A DNA stretch of 64,000 bases from positions 1,375,407 to 1,439,406 of the forward strand of contig NW_002060953.1 of the NCBI RefSeq assembly GCF_000150275.1, read 5' to 3'. Below the pieces are notes generated by a model, which worked only from the letters and a program-made list of their open reading frames with translations, did no database searches and was not told where the DNA came from. Both the position numbers and the translations under genes were made by a program. Positions 40,908-52,818 of the stretch are shown in pieces (positions within the stretch are counted from its first letter, which is position 1; the number at the start of each line of letters is the position of its first letter). This DNA comes from Trichoplax adhaerens. Lineage: Eukaryota > Placozoa > Uniplacotomia > Trichoplacea > Trichoplacidae.

Positions 40908-43900
40908 CTGATTTTTAGTATTTACTGTAACAAAATGTTACAATCTCATCATTATAAATTTTATTACGTAAAGGTTATTAAAAAAATTGAAAGATTAAGA
41001 TGTAAGACATCAATAACTCTTGTTATTTTCAGCAGTTGGTCTCCATTTTATCCTTGATTTAAACTTATAAATTAAATTAATTGTACCTTTACGTTCGTAA
41101 TAACTCAATTGTTTAATTACAATGCTAAAAGAGCAATAGCCATTTTTAACATAGAATGTATTAAATCACGGTTGAAGCATCATATCATATCATTATCTCT
41201 TTGCGTGTAAAAATTTATGTTACAATTTTTCTTCTAATTTCCACTTTCATGAGCGAAATATTTATGATTCATTATTAAAATTCGACTATATCATGGTGAT
41301 TACTCAGAATGATCAGAAAATAATTTTAAGTATAGGATACTTGATATGACTGAAAACTGTGTAGAGCGTAATACCACGAGAACAAAGCCTTACTTGTCGC
41401 TATCTTACGTTGCGATCAATTAGATTAAGAGGAATTTGCCACTTTTAATAAGTTATTGTAGTAACTACTATATTAACAAGGATTCTTATTCGAGTATTTA
41501 CCATTTACAGGTATTTATCACTGTTTTATTAATCTCAATCTTATTCTAGATTATTCAGGATAATGATGATTTAATAAATGATTCATTAAGACATAAGATA
41601 GTATAGCACATATATCGAAGCATGATCAAAATTTCTTCGCACTTTAATGTATCAGATAGCTATATGCTATAAGATTTTCTATATTATTTAGCAAGCTAGG
41701 CTTAGCATAAAAAATTGAAAATAGTTATTTATTCTTATTTTAATTACATATTTACTTATACACTATCCAAACAGTCATATACATGCAGATATACTAGCAT
41801 ACATATGTTAGAATGACGATAAGAAAACCAATTAGTTTGCTAACTTATAAAACCTAACAGTGAATTTGCAAAAGCACTTCCAATACCGTACAAATGATCA
41901 ACTAATTAATCGTATAACTGTAGGATCTTTTAAACAAAAAATTCAAGAAAATAGTAAAAGATACACGATATCAAATTGTCACTTATCTCGACTACAAAAT
42001 AGCAGTAGTTGTTAAGAGTACCTCTACAAGCCTTGATTAATTATTTATAATAAGCTGTAAGCGCTAATACACAAATATTAGGAGCTATTTACAGCTTTAA
42101 AATTAATTTTATCCATAATATTGGCAATATATGAGCTGACTATAGCGCTCTGTAATAAGCTTGCTTCATTACAGAAATTGCATTTGAAGACGCTAATGCT
42201 AGTTATAGAAAAACTAGATTTTAATTTTAGGTTTCTAATAGTTAACCGGAATTTACGTAGAAAATTGTTTTAAGTGCTATAGTTTCGTCTGTCGTGAATA
42301 TACTAAAAAACTAATTGCGTATTTACACATTGCAATAGTTCTTATAATATTTACTCACCTTCAAACTAAATTAGCAAAAATGTCTGCTAATTTTATGTGG
42401 TTAATCGAAATAGTATGGTTTTATATGCTGGGCATATTTCTAACTCTACATTTTTGGTCTAATTGAAGTTTTAATAGCCTCGATATGATTTAAAAAAGTA
42501 TTTGTTTGCCTATTAAAAATGATGAAAAACAGGCTGCGATAGCATTATCAATGGCAGCGTAAAGGTCGTATGTTTTAGCAGCAGCTGAAAAATCCATAAT
42601 ACTTAGAACCCGAATCCAGCAATAAGGAAATTTCTTCTTATTGGATCATTTCCTTTTGCTTTTTCAAGGGCAATCAGGTTTCACTCTCTAATTCTAATTG
42701 TATAATTGGCAAGATATAGCTGTGTAGCTGGAAAGCATTCAGTAATTAATTGTTTATAAATTGTAAATTTTGCTGTCATAATTAAGATTATCAGGTTTTT
42801 AGATTGTCAGGATAGACATTGATAGAGGTGAGATGAACCAAACTTATGTAATATAGTGAAATGTACGCGAAACTGTAGTTCTTGTTATATTTATGAAAAG
42901 ATACTTTATTATAAGTAGTGAGATAAGTCAAGCTATCATAAATATGAAGTGCCGCACTGTAAGAAGAACTCAAAGAAGAATATTCGAGGCCTAATAAGTG
43001 CTTTTAATACGACGTCGAACGAGTAACTGATTCTTAATTTGAAATTCATTAGAAAAAATATAAACAGAATGCAGTAGCGGAATCGATAGAAAATAACCAT
43101 AAATTCGGATTTTGGGAAAACATTTCAAAGCTTTATCCGTAATTATGTAGAGTGATTAAGCAATTTCTTTTGATATAATTAAAAATGTCTTTAAATTTAA
43201 TGTCGTTAACTTTTTCAGAATGTAATTTTACAGCAAAAGCTTACATTGCGTAAATAGTAAGGTATGAATAACGAAATACTAGATATCATAAAACATCAAA
43301 GAAATATCTTACTAGAAGCAAATTTACAATTTATATTGATTAAGGATACAAGAAGATTATTACTGAAATTCAAACATAGATAGTAACTAACACATATTTT
43401 TATGAAACAATCCGAAAATAGTAATAGCGTCTAGGTACTAATTTGTTGTTATGGATGTCAAATGTTTTGCATTGGATATAATTAGTATGTAAAAATAATT
43501 AGATCAAATCAAGTCTATCATTTGATTTTGACTTCGTAATCAGAAATATAAATCGGCTGTGCCTAACTTAATCGCTTACGCTCAACGATTGCTTATACTT
43601 TCGTTTCATTATCTTGAATAAAATTGCAGTCTCAAATTGAATTAAGAAAGTTAAGTGCATAGTCTAAATTAACGTTTTGAGTGCAATTCTTTCCAAGAAT
43701 AATACTAATAATAAAAATGTCCTTGACCTATTTAATGAAACTGTTCTCGCATACATATTTCAGTGGCCATTAAAGGATATTAATAAGCTCTAAAATAAGC
43801 TTGTTTTAATTAACAGAGCACAAACAATTCTAGGTAGGTAATAGAAAACCATATCAACAGCTTTCAGTAGATTGGATTTGGAATTTGGTGATCAACATAC

Positions 43901-45898
43901 TTTACTGCCAGTTCACCAGCTATAATTATAAGACATATTCAATTAATTATTTAAATTGCTTCTTTAATATTTTTTGCTGGGTTATGAAGCTTATATATAT
44001 AAAGAAGATAACTGACATTTGACCTTCGCATACAAATTATTAGGAAGAAACTTTGTTTTATCCATTAGCGACCGTGCATAATTTATTACTTTTATACAGC
44101 AATGATTGCTTGGGGAAGCATAGCAATTGCTGCCTATTCTCTATATTTAATTAACGAATTTCTGCTGCAACGTTTCTTTTCATGTATCTTTTTTTGAATT
44201 AATCTATTTCCTGTTTATACATAAAAGGCAATGTGGAAGAAACCAAATATTTTTAATAAAGTTAAATTTACGTCTATGTCTATTCCTATTGATTAAATAG
44301 GCGAAGTATCTTCTCAAATACAATGCCAAGAATAAAGTATGATTCGAGTACTTTTATTACAGTTTTAAATATTTTTAAATTAAAACAACACATTTCTAAC
44401 GCATATAAAATCATGAAACCGAAAATTTTGACTATTTTCCGATAAAGCTCTATTACTTCCTACTAGAGTAACATTAATTAAACTTGTCAGCTGATTGCCA
44501 AATAATCTAACTTTTCAATTTGCAATTCAAAATTCTTTTTTCGGCTTAAAATATTGATTTCTCATATGCTTTAGCATTATAGTTATTCTTTTAGTAGAAT
44601 TTTGAGTCGGAATTCATTTTTTTATCTATTTCTAATCATTGTAAATAAATTAATATTTACAAATTTCCTTTCCAGCCCACTATGACATAATGTCTCTCAA
44701 AATCAGCCTATTGTTAAATCTAACTTACCTAATTAGTATTTGCATCTGCAAAGGTAAATTTACTCACCGTAAAATAGTGACTAGAAGAATACAACTCTCA
44801 AGTTAATGTTTACCCTAGTGTCAATTGAAAATTGGTCACTATTAATAATTCGTCCTGGTAGACTACTGTCGTACATTTCAAAGAAAAGCTTATAAACGGT
44901 AATATTTTGAATTCTACTTATCTATTAGCTATAGCTATATCAATAAACGAGTTTGCAATAAATATTTTATTTTTAACTAAGAGTTATGCATCTGCAAAGC
45001 GGCTGTTTATCCATTATTTAATATTTTATATTATCATTTAATGTCAAAGTAAAAAAGTAAAGTGAGTATTATAAATTCAACTTTAATTCAAAGTTGTCAA
45101 TCATAACTTATAGAACTTTAGCCATTAGATCACTTGAACCCTGGTACCATTCTGCAAAACCATATGAAAATTGAAAACATCGAATTATACCTTCACAATA
45201 TCAATGATATCGAATAGTTTAACAGTAAATAATCGTGCAAAACTGAGCCGTTCTCAACCGAGTCTTACCCTATTAAAGAACATAAAGTGGAAATATACAA
45301 GTTGAATAAAGTAATTGTCTGAACTTTTTAGCAGTTCTATCCCCAGTTCAAGACCAAAGAAAAAGGCGGCAGAGAATTATTGATTCAGCTGCTGAAAGCG
45401 AAAATTTTAATTATTACAAAATTGCTGCCACAACTGGTTTAATTTACATCACAATTACAATATTCTATGTTTAAAAACATAATGTAATCCAGATTAGCTC
45501 TCAGTCACTAATAGTATTGTTTATAATGAAAAATTTATATCAGAATAATTCATAATATAATATTACGATTGGTTATGTACTTGTAATCGGATCTGGCTTA
45601 TGCTCTAATCCTGCTTTATTTACTTCTTCGATAAGCCATTCCATCAACATTAAAGTATCAGTAACGAATTATCAGAAACAGAGAAGGTGAACGATATATT
45701 TACGATAAAATCTATATTCCATTCTAGCATCGTGTCTATAAAATATTGTAATCAGCATTTTGTAGCATTTAATATTGCAAAATCTTATTTCAGTAAATAG
45801 TTTGTATAGATAGTAATTTCATTTTTTCTGTTGGTAGGAGAGCAGTTGATACAGCCTCAGCACTTTCTACTTAAAATTCTTATTAAAGTAGCAATATA
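40908..45898. other. non-coding stretch between receptors 3 and 4
   Basis: Nearly 5 kb. The frame at 42791-42973 (-) has no recognisable domain. No repeat or RNA gene was supported. Confidence 0.45.
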
Positions 45899-46903
45899 AT
45901 GCAAGGGAACGAGGAGACAACAGCGAGCGCCCAATATATTCCTGTTGTCAATATAGCGGCAATGGTTATTTGGATCGTTATTGGTGCTTCAGCAATTATC
46001 TGTAATGTTTTCGTTATTGTTATTATTCAGCGTAATAAGCGATTAAGATGCTTATCAATGTATAAACTTATGACCAGTATGTTCGCCGGTAATTTGGTAT
46101 TGGCAATTTTCTATGTATGCTTAAAATATGCTTTCCCATTTCATAATTTACTTAAAGTCTATTGTTCAGTATCCATATTATTAGCCATGGGAATGGCATT
46201 TAATACCGCTATTCATCATAGTGCGATTAGCATCGATCGCTATATTGCCGTTTCCAGACCGATTAAATATCGCCGGTTAACTACTAGTCATGGTATTCGT
46301 TTAATTATTGCTATAATTTGGATGCTATCATTATTGATTGGATTTACGCCAGTATTAACCTATCGTCGAATTGATACCAATAAATGCTATGGCCTGGAAG
46401 ATTATTCTACTTTTGACGCTAATCATTTTATGGCTATTACAGGGATCTTCTTTTTGGTACCGTTAGCCATTATTAGTTATTGCTACGTCAGAATTTATAC
46501 TCTGATTAATAGGAGATGGAGAGTACGCTTTAATAGTGCTAATACTAAGTGTACATCACGTTTCCGTAAAAAAAATACCAAAATGGCTAAGCAGATGGCT
46601 GTTATGACTCTCGTTTATGCCGCTATGGGCTTCCCCTACACCGTAACAAGCGTCTTACATTATACTAAAGTATCGACTAATATTAATTTCACTTCAGCCT
46701 ATTTCGTACCCAGAATCATCTTCTTCTTATATCCAACGGTATCAACCTTGTTGTACTGCTATTATATTAAAAGCTTAAGAGCTGCTATTATTATTGTCTT
46801 TAAGAAAAAACCGTCGCCTCAGTCTAGGGCAACAATATCGCTTGAAGCATCTTTAGCCTCTAGTAACAGGATTTCTAGTAAGGTAAAGAAACACATCAAT
46901 TAA
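45899..46903 (+). CDS. class A GPCR, intronless, divergent switches (receptor 4)
   Basis: A 334-residue seven-helix membrane receptor, ligand unknown. Seen: N36 (1.50); TM2 block TSMFAGN with N65 at 2.50; C89 (3.25) with C163 in ECL2; intact D113-R114-Y115; W141; P188 and Y196; a basic third loop rich in Arg and Lys. TM6 keeps P246 but the toggle tryptophan is G244, and TM7 reads S282-T-L-L-Y286, so both Asn and Pro of NPxxY are changed. His106-His107 occupy 3.42-3.43. A sequon N263-F-T lies in ECL3. The tail is Ser-rich and ends in basic residues. ATG has A at -3. An unbroken frame with conserved structural residues suggests a working gene despite the unusual TM6 and TM7 switches. Confidence 0.94.
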   Translation: MQGNEETTASAQYIPVVNIAAMVIWIVIGASAIICNVFVIVIIQRNKRLRCLSMYKLMTSMFAGNLVLAIFYVCLKYAFPFHNLLKVYCSVSILLAMGMAFNTAIHHSAISIDRYIAVSRPIKYRRLTTSHGIRLIIAIIWMLSLLIGFTPVLTYRRIDTNKCYGLEDYSTFDANHFMAITGIFFLVPLAIISYCYVRIYTLINRRWRVRFNSANTKCTSRFRKKNTKMAKQMAVMTLVYAAMGFPYTVTSVLHYTKVSTNINFTSAYFVPRIIFFLYPTVSTLLYCYYIKSLRAAIIIVFKKKPSPQSRATISLEASLASSNRISSKVKKHIN

Positions 46904-48669
46904 ATTATTTATGACATAATATATCGGTTAGTCAAATTTCGGATGTAATACTTTCCTGCTGATGATAGCATATTTTCTCTGATTTATAAATAATTCTACA
47001 AACAGGTGATACCAGCGATTGGTAAAACCGTAACGAATGTAGAAACGGTCGACGATCAAGTTCGCTTCGCTGCATTTTAAGTTCCTATATGGTATGCAGG
47101 CATACGTACAAACGGCATGATTACAGAATTACAAGTTTGTAACAGAAAGTTTATCATTAATGGGTCATCAATTATATATTCAATAGTACTAATGCTCATG
47201 TAGATCTACAGATCTAAAATGTTGATTTTTTTTATAAATTTGCGGACTAAATTGTCTTAACATATTACTTTGAGAAGCAACAAAATTAATCCTAAATGAT
47301 AAAACCGAATAGAGATTAAGCAATCTTGATTTATAAGAAAAAAATTTAATTTTATAATGCGATTCTCATTTTACCTAATTTGATTGCAGGATATCTATCT
47401 CCTTTCTAGACCACTTAGTTTATTCAGAATATGCTATCACAAATCGAATTAGACCACCTACATTTAATGCAAGACGAGTACACCAAATTCGACCACATCA
47501 CAATCATAATATGAAGTACTTATTTTGTTATTTTTGGAAAAAACTATTTCATCTATAGTTGCCTAAGGCAACCGCTGCAGTTACTATGATGCTCACTAAT
47601 AGCTATTTATTGCCAACGCGCTAACTATGACAAAGAAAATATAACAATAAAGCACTACATTATAAAAATGATTCAAATAAAGCTTTAAAATACTTAAATG
47701 GCCATGTTCAAACAGTTGATGAACTAAAATATTGCGAAAAAATTCTAGCATAGTAATAAAGTGATGCTTTCTTGTACGGCTCTAAATTAGCCAACGTTAT
47801 TGTTAGCACTTCCATTTACTTCTTCAAATGTTTTAATTCTTATTATACACTTTAATTTCACTACTAATTGATAAAAATGACTTATTTGTTATCCAACAGA
47901 AAATTTATAAATGTACTTGTTATTCTAATTATTTAATAAATTTTGTCTTCAAATATGAGCCTGAGTATTTTAACTGGTGTGCGAAATACTTTCAACTTTA
48001 TAGTAAGCACTTTCTAGACCCAAAGAAATATTGACTTTAATTTTTGTAGTATGTCCTATGCTTATAACATAAGCTAAATACTCTTTTCCGGTATAAAAGT
48101 TGAAATATGGATTGATAATTATAGCCTTAGGAAGGCTTTTATCAGTAGTGATTTAATCATATTTGTGAATCGTTCTAGCTTAAACTACATTTGCGGTAAT
48201 TGCACGATTACAGTATGATTTGAGAAATGATAGGGTGCTTCATCAGGTATTAAAATAATTCATGTTCTGAAACCTCATTTAAATTTAAAACCTTCTTCAC
48301 AAGCGATTAACCTTACTATTCTTTCGGATTGAAGAATTACGAATGAAGCATCGTAATACTAACCATACTAATTATAATCTTCCTAATGTTCAGCTTAATA
48401 TTTATTAGCAGGTTATAATGAAAGGTGAATGAATCTGATTTTAGTTTAGCTACAGATCTGTTGGATCTTGTCTTACGATTCTGATGAATCGTTGTACAGT
48501 ATAATAGGAGTACCAACCACGTCACTAAAAATTATAATTGTTACTTCTAGGCGCAGAATTATAGACACTAGCTATTTTTATCAGACTGTACGAGTTTACT
48601 TGAGAATATCACTTCATTTTGTTGCAATGCTATGAATAAGATTATAGAAAGTTCTTAATATTAAGTTTA
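46904..48669. other. non-coding stretch with one possible minus-strand relic
   Basis: At 46912-47126 the minus strand is open for about 65 codons without an ATG. It contains SEANLIVDRFYIRYGF, which recalls the Asn...Phe-Tyr-x-x-x-Gly-Phe signature of GNAT acetyltransferases. This is a weak resemblance and nothing else supports a gene. The frame at 48337-48525 (-) has no domain. Confidence 0.3.
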
Positions 48670-49200
48670 CTCTATAATATTCTAGAATAGTCTCCGATAA
48701 ATTTTGTTTCATACGTATAATTAATTGAATATCCATCTATCAGCCGTCAGATTATCAAGTAATATCAACCACGTAATCTAGGATGATCCAGGAAACAAAT
48801 CATATCGCCGAATGGATAGGGATATCCAATATTTTCATCATAAACTCTATAATATCTCAGAATGATCTCCGACAAATAATGTTTGTTCTTTATGATCAAT
48901 AAAGTATCAATCTATTATCCATCAGATCATCCAGCAATATCAATAATATAGTCTAGGATGACCTGCGAAACAAATCATATCGTCTAGTAGATATGATTAT
49001 TTAATATTTTCATCATAACGTTTACCGTAAAAAGCACAATATCCTAGAATAGTCTCCGACATGTATATTTATTACTTATGATTAAGTATCAATTTATCGG
49101 CCTCTAGATGACTCCAGTAATAATCATCGCGTATTATAAGATGATCTATGAATCATATTATATCGATTAGATCATAGGATTATCCAATATTTGAATAACT
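48670..49200. repeat. three-copy tandem repeat, unit about 175-190 bp
   Basis: Units begin at about 48670, 48845 and 49034. Each contains, in the same order, a TCTCCGA block, a TATCAAT(C/T) block, a CAG(C/T)AATAT-like block, a CTAGGATGA-like block, a CATAT(C)ATATCG-like block and a TCCAATATTT or TTTAATATTT end. Units 1 and 2 are the most alike. No reading frame is kept across units. Confidence 0.75.
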
Positions 49201-50399
49201 TCTTTCTTTTGCTATCTATGTTGAACTGTTTATAACTACCAACATTATTAAGCTCTATTACTCATAGCTGAAACTCTTATCGCAATGACAAATTATTTTA
49301 TTTTTCGAACTATTTGAGATAGTCAGTCCTTGTTTCAAGTTGGATTCACAATTTCATTACCTAAAGTGAACGTTGAAGTAGCATTGTGAATTAATAATAT
49401 CATAAAGCCATAGCAGTGATGTTACTAAATCAGATCAACTATCCTCTAAAAGGAGAGACTACAATTACTATCGTACCTATCGGCATTATTAAATCTAACA
49501 GTAAGGATAACTAACATTAAAGGCGGAATATAAGTTCTCATCTTAAGTATCATCTGTTCATAACTGCATAATTCGCAGGTAACTGAGGTTAATTTGTTAT
49601 TCAAATTTGATCAGAATCACTAAAGGAATAGATGTAAAGTACGAATAAACATTATTATCAAATCATCAGTTCATTGCAACTTATCTTATATGCAAGTAAA
49701 CTTAATTGATTGATCAAATAAGACTGATATAACTGCAGTTTGAGATTAAACTGCTAATAACTGCTATTATTGATTATTTGCCTAAGTTGTAGCAATTGAT
49801 TTGGATTGAATAATAGTCTATGATCAAAAAGAATCATGATCTCTAATTACTGGACAATCAATCAGTATAGTTTATTTCATTGCAAAATAAAACTTAACAC
49901 TCTTTTTATCCGGATTAATAAAGATTCAATACAGATTACAAAACAGTAATTGTTTGTTAAATTAGACGTTTTTATGACTCATAATCTTTTATGCCTTAGT
50001 ATTGTTTCGCCTTCTCTAAATGTTGCATGGAAACTGAATCACGATCAAATATAGAAATTTTGCGACATAAATTATTTTCATTTTTAGCATTTAACGCCAT
50101 CTCTACGTAGATTGATTCTTCATGAATGTCTTTGATGGATGCTATGATTGGTTATTGATGTAATTCTAACCATCGTCAATCTTCTATAGATACTTTACGA
50201 AAACATTAACCTTTACTTAAGACTTTTAGTAAACAATTTTGAATAACGCTATCTGTTGCCTCTTTCCTTTGTTTAAAAACTCAAAGAAAATTTGACGATA
50301 AATGGTTATTTTCTCGCAAAAAAAAAATCGATTCCAGCCTATGAGAAACAGTTGCTAGATCAAATTACATTCGAATATGATAAACCTTAATTTAAGACC
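49201..50399. other. non-coding AT-rich stretch
   Basis: Nothing was supported apart from a run of nine A at about 50320. Confidence 0.45.
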
Positions 50400-51050
50400 G
50401 TGTCGAAGTCAATAAAAGAATATCCAATAAGACCGGCGTTCGCTTTGCTGATGCTTCTTTGTTTACTATGGCCAAATTAAAATTTCAATCCAACTTTGTT
50501 GGTAACCAAGAGAGCCTCTATCTAAATATGTCATGATGACATATTGCTATAATCCTGTTAGTTAACTCCTTGACCGTCATTGCAGCACCTTTTATAGAAT
50601 TGTTTTTCTGAAATGTTGATCGTTCGGTAATGGTTCGACTTTATCTATAAAAGAATTATGTTATGATAACATACTACAGTAATCATATTTGTTAACTTCA
50701 GGATCATCTCTGTAAAACCTTTTTTAAGCATTATTTTTAAAAAATGTTGATAGTTTATCCATGCTTTGATTATTTCAACCGATTCAAGGGTAAATTTATA
50801 ACATCACTATGGACCCCTTAGCAAATCATTGTAGAAGGTAAGAATGGTATCAACATGTGTGTTACCTCATCATTTTTACAATGAATCCAGATTATATTAT
50901 GGCTTTATAAATGTCAAAAAGAGGTCTAGAAAATAACAACTTGAAATTGAGGGAGGTACCTTAGAAGAACATCCATTGTTGATGACAAATATGTCACCGA
51001 TTATTATATTATCTTTCATTTAAATCTTTTGCCATCTTTCGAGTTAATGC
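50400..51050 (-). pseudogene. decayed coding sequence, weakly protein-kinase-like, with internal duplication
   Basis: Seen on the minus strand: at about 50450-50560 one frame reads IEALLVTNKVGLKF, a stop, FGHSKQRSISKANAGLIGY. This recalls kinase subdomains VI-VIII (RDxKxxNLL, DFG, then the activation loop up to the APE region). Just upstream, two similar 125-bp units read LTNRIIAICHHDI and LTNMITVVCYHNI. Stops are frequent and no glycine loop or intact HRD can be read. Inference: remnant of a kinase-like gene that underwent a local duplication before or after decay. The assignment is uncertain. Confidence 0.25.
50517..50765. repeat. two-copy tandem duplication, unit about 125 bp
   Basis: The unit at about 50517-50640 (ATGTCATGATGACATA, GTTAGTTAACTCC, AAATGTTGATCG) repeats at about 50641-50765 (ATGTTATGATAACATA, TTTGTTAACTTCA, AAATGTTGATAG). 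Each unit carries a near-palindrome built on ATG(T)CATGATGACAT. Confidence 0.65.
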
Positions 51051-51795
51051 TAATCATGTTAATCTGGTGCTAGTTTTAGAGGTAAGGCAGGATATTTTTG
51101 ATAAGCACCTATTTTCACTTCTAGCCACTACAAATGTTATTGACTAGATGTCATCAAATATAAAATCTAGATGGCGTCCATGATTGACTGACGACAATTT
51201 TTCCGCTATCTATAATCATTAATAGGAGACTATTGATAACTATCTTTGTCTCTTTGGAAATCAGATAATGTCATAATGATAATTTCTTAATTAAACGATC
51301 CTTTCTTTCTCAACGAAAATGTTAAAAAAATAAGTTTCAAAATAAGTCAATAATATTACCAATTAAAGGAATTGAAGAAAGATTGTTCTTTTACGGACTG
51401 ATCTATGTTTGAAGTTGCCACATCGATGATCAAAATTATTTAGAATAGATCCTACGCGATATTAGAAAAATTGTTATAAATGATTGTGAGAAAAAGAGTC
51501 TGCAGTGTTAACAATAGCCAAACGTATTTGAACAATAATTAATTTCCATAACATATACTGTGGCATTCATTATCGTTTTTAATCCAGACAAATGCTGCTA
51601 GGAGAAGAAAAAAGCGAGACAATTGAGTTAGAGATTGTTTAAAGCAACTGGGTTCTCCAACGTCATCAATACTCATCTTCAACTGGCTTATTAGTAAAAG
51701 TTTTTGAAGCTACCGCTTCATTAGTGAATTTAAGAGATAAGTAATCTTACTTTGCTTGGGATAGAAAATAGTTCAAAGTTTCATTCCACGCCACC
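51051..51795. other. non-coding stretch upstream of receptor 5
   Basis: Probably includes the receptor 5 promoter and 5' UTR. The bases GCCACC just before the ATG match the vertebrate-type Kozak consensus. Confidence 0.45.
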
Positions 51796-52818
51796 ATGAA
51801 TTCAATGTTAAACAACAGTAACTCGACAAACCGTCCATCGATGTCAAATACTCAACCAGCTCCAGACCTTACTTATAGTCATGTTCTAATGGGCATCATT
51901 GGAGGAATGTGTATCATTACCAATGCCTTCATTTTCATAACCATCGTTCGACGAAAAAAGCTGCGTACTCCTGCCAATGATATCTTGCAAAGTATGTTTA
52001 TCAGTGGATTTTTATTTGGTGCTGTTTACATTCTACCGAAATGGACCAATTTGGAATATTTAAGATGGCCAATCTACTGTTCATTATCAGGTCCAATTGG
52101 TGTACACTTTACGCTAATTTTCAATTTTCATCAGTGCCTTATCTGTATTGATAAGTTGCTTGCCTTGCGATGGCCATTAAAATATCGTATCTCCATTAGC
52201 CATTGCAAAATGATCACAGTCATTATTGTGATATGGTTGGTGGCAGCTTTTGCTGCGTTCTCACCTTTAATGTTTTTCAGACCTATCAGCAATGTCTATT
52301 GCATTCAAAGAAGCAGGGATATGGAAAAGGAAGCTTTATATTTAAAGATTATTTACGGTCTAGTCTTCTTTGTGCCTCTCATTCTGATGGTTATTTCCTA
52401 CACTGGTATCATAGTTATAGTTAATTCAAGAACAAGAATGGATCGCTACAGAAGCGATAAACATATTGATCAGAATTTTTTTTCAATTACCATTAAAACT
52501 GCTAAACAAATGGCAGTTATAGCTGGTGCATTTGTAGTGCTGTGGTTACCATTTATTGCTATAAGTCTTTATGCTGTCAGTAACCCTTTTGCGCTATTTT
52601 TTCAAAGAAGCTGGTTTCAGCCTTTGTTTGAAACTCTTCGCTTCTTGGCATTTTCCTATCCGGCTATAAATCCAATATTTTGCGCTTACTATGTTAATAG
52701 TATTCGCAAAGCCTTGTATCAAGATGTAGGACGCAAATTGACGGTAGTCAAGAAACCTCCCTATAGCAATACTAACAGCACTAATCTTCCACTAAAGACT
52801 ACTTCACAATCCTTTTAA
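51796..52818 (+). CDS. class A GPCR, intronless, R3.50 changed to Lys (receptor 5)
   Basis: A 340-residue seven-helix membrane receptor, ligand unknown. Seen: an Asn/Ser-rich N terminus with sequons N6-N-S and N9-S-T; N43 (1.50); TM2 block QSMFISG with G71 at 2.50; C95 (3.25) with C169 in ECL2. The DRY motif is D119-K120-L121, so the arginine that contacts the G protein is Lys. W147, P194, Y202 and W250-L-P252 are kept, and TM7 has N292-P-I-F-C296, with Cys in place of Tyr. His112-Gln113 occupy 3.42-3.43. The first ATG sits in the best Kozak context of the window and is preferred over M4 and M16. Altered DRY and NPxxY together suggest weak or unusual G-protein coupling, which is inference. 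Confidence 0.95.
   Translation: MNSMLNNSNSTNRPSMSNTQPAPDLTYSHVLMGIIGGMCIITNAFIFITIVRRKKLRTPANDILQSMFISGFLFGAVYILPKWTNLEYLRWPIYCSLSGPIGVHFTLIFNFHQCLICIDKLLALRWPLKYRISISHCKMITVIIVIWLVAAFAAFSPLMFFRPISNVYCIQRSRDMEKEALYLKIIYGLVFFVPLILMVISYTGIIVIVNSRTRMDRYRSDKHIDQNFFSITIKTAKQMAVIAGAFVVLWLPFIAISLYAVSNPFALFFQRSWFQPLFETLRFLAFSYPAINPIFCAYYVNSIRKALYQDVGRKLTVVKKPPYSNTNSTNLPLKTTSQSF

Noticed and set aside
52203-52424. A 73-codon frame inside receptor 5
   Set aside because: It is an overlapping out-of-frame shadow of the receptor.
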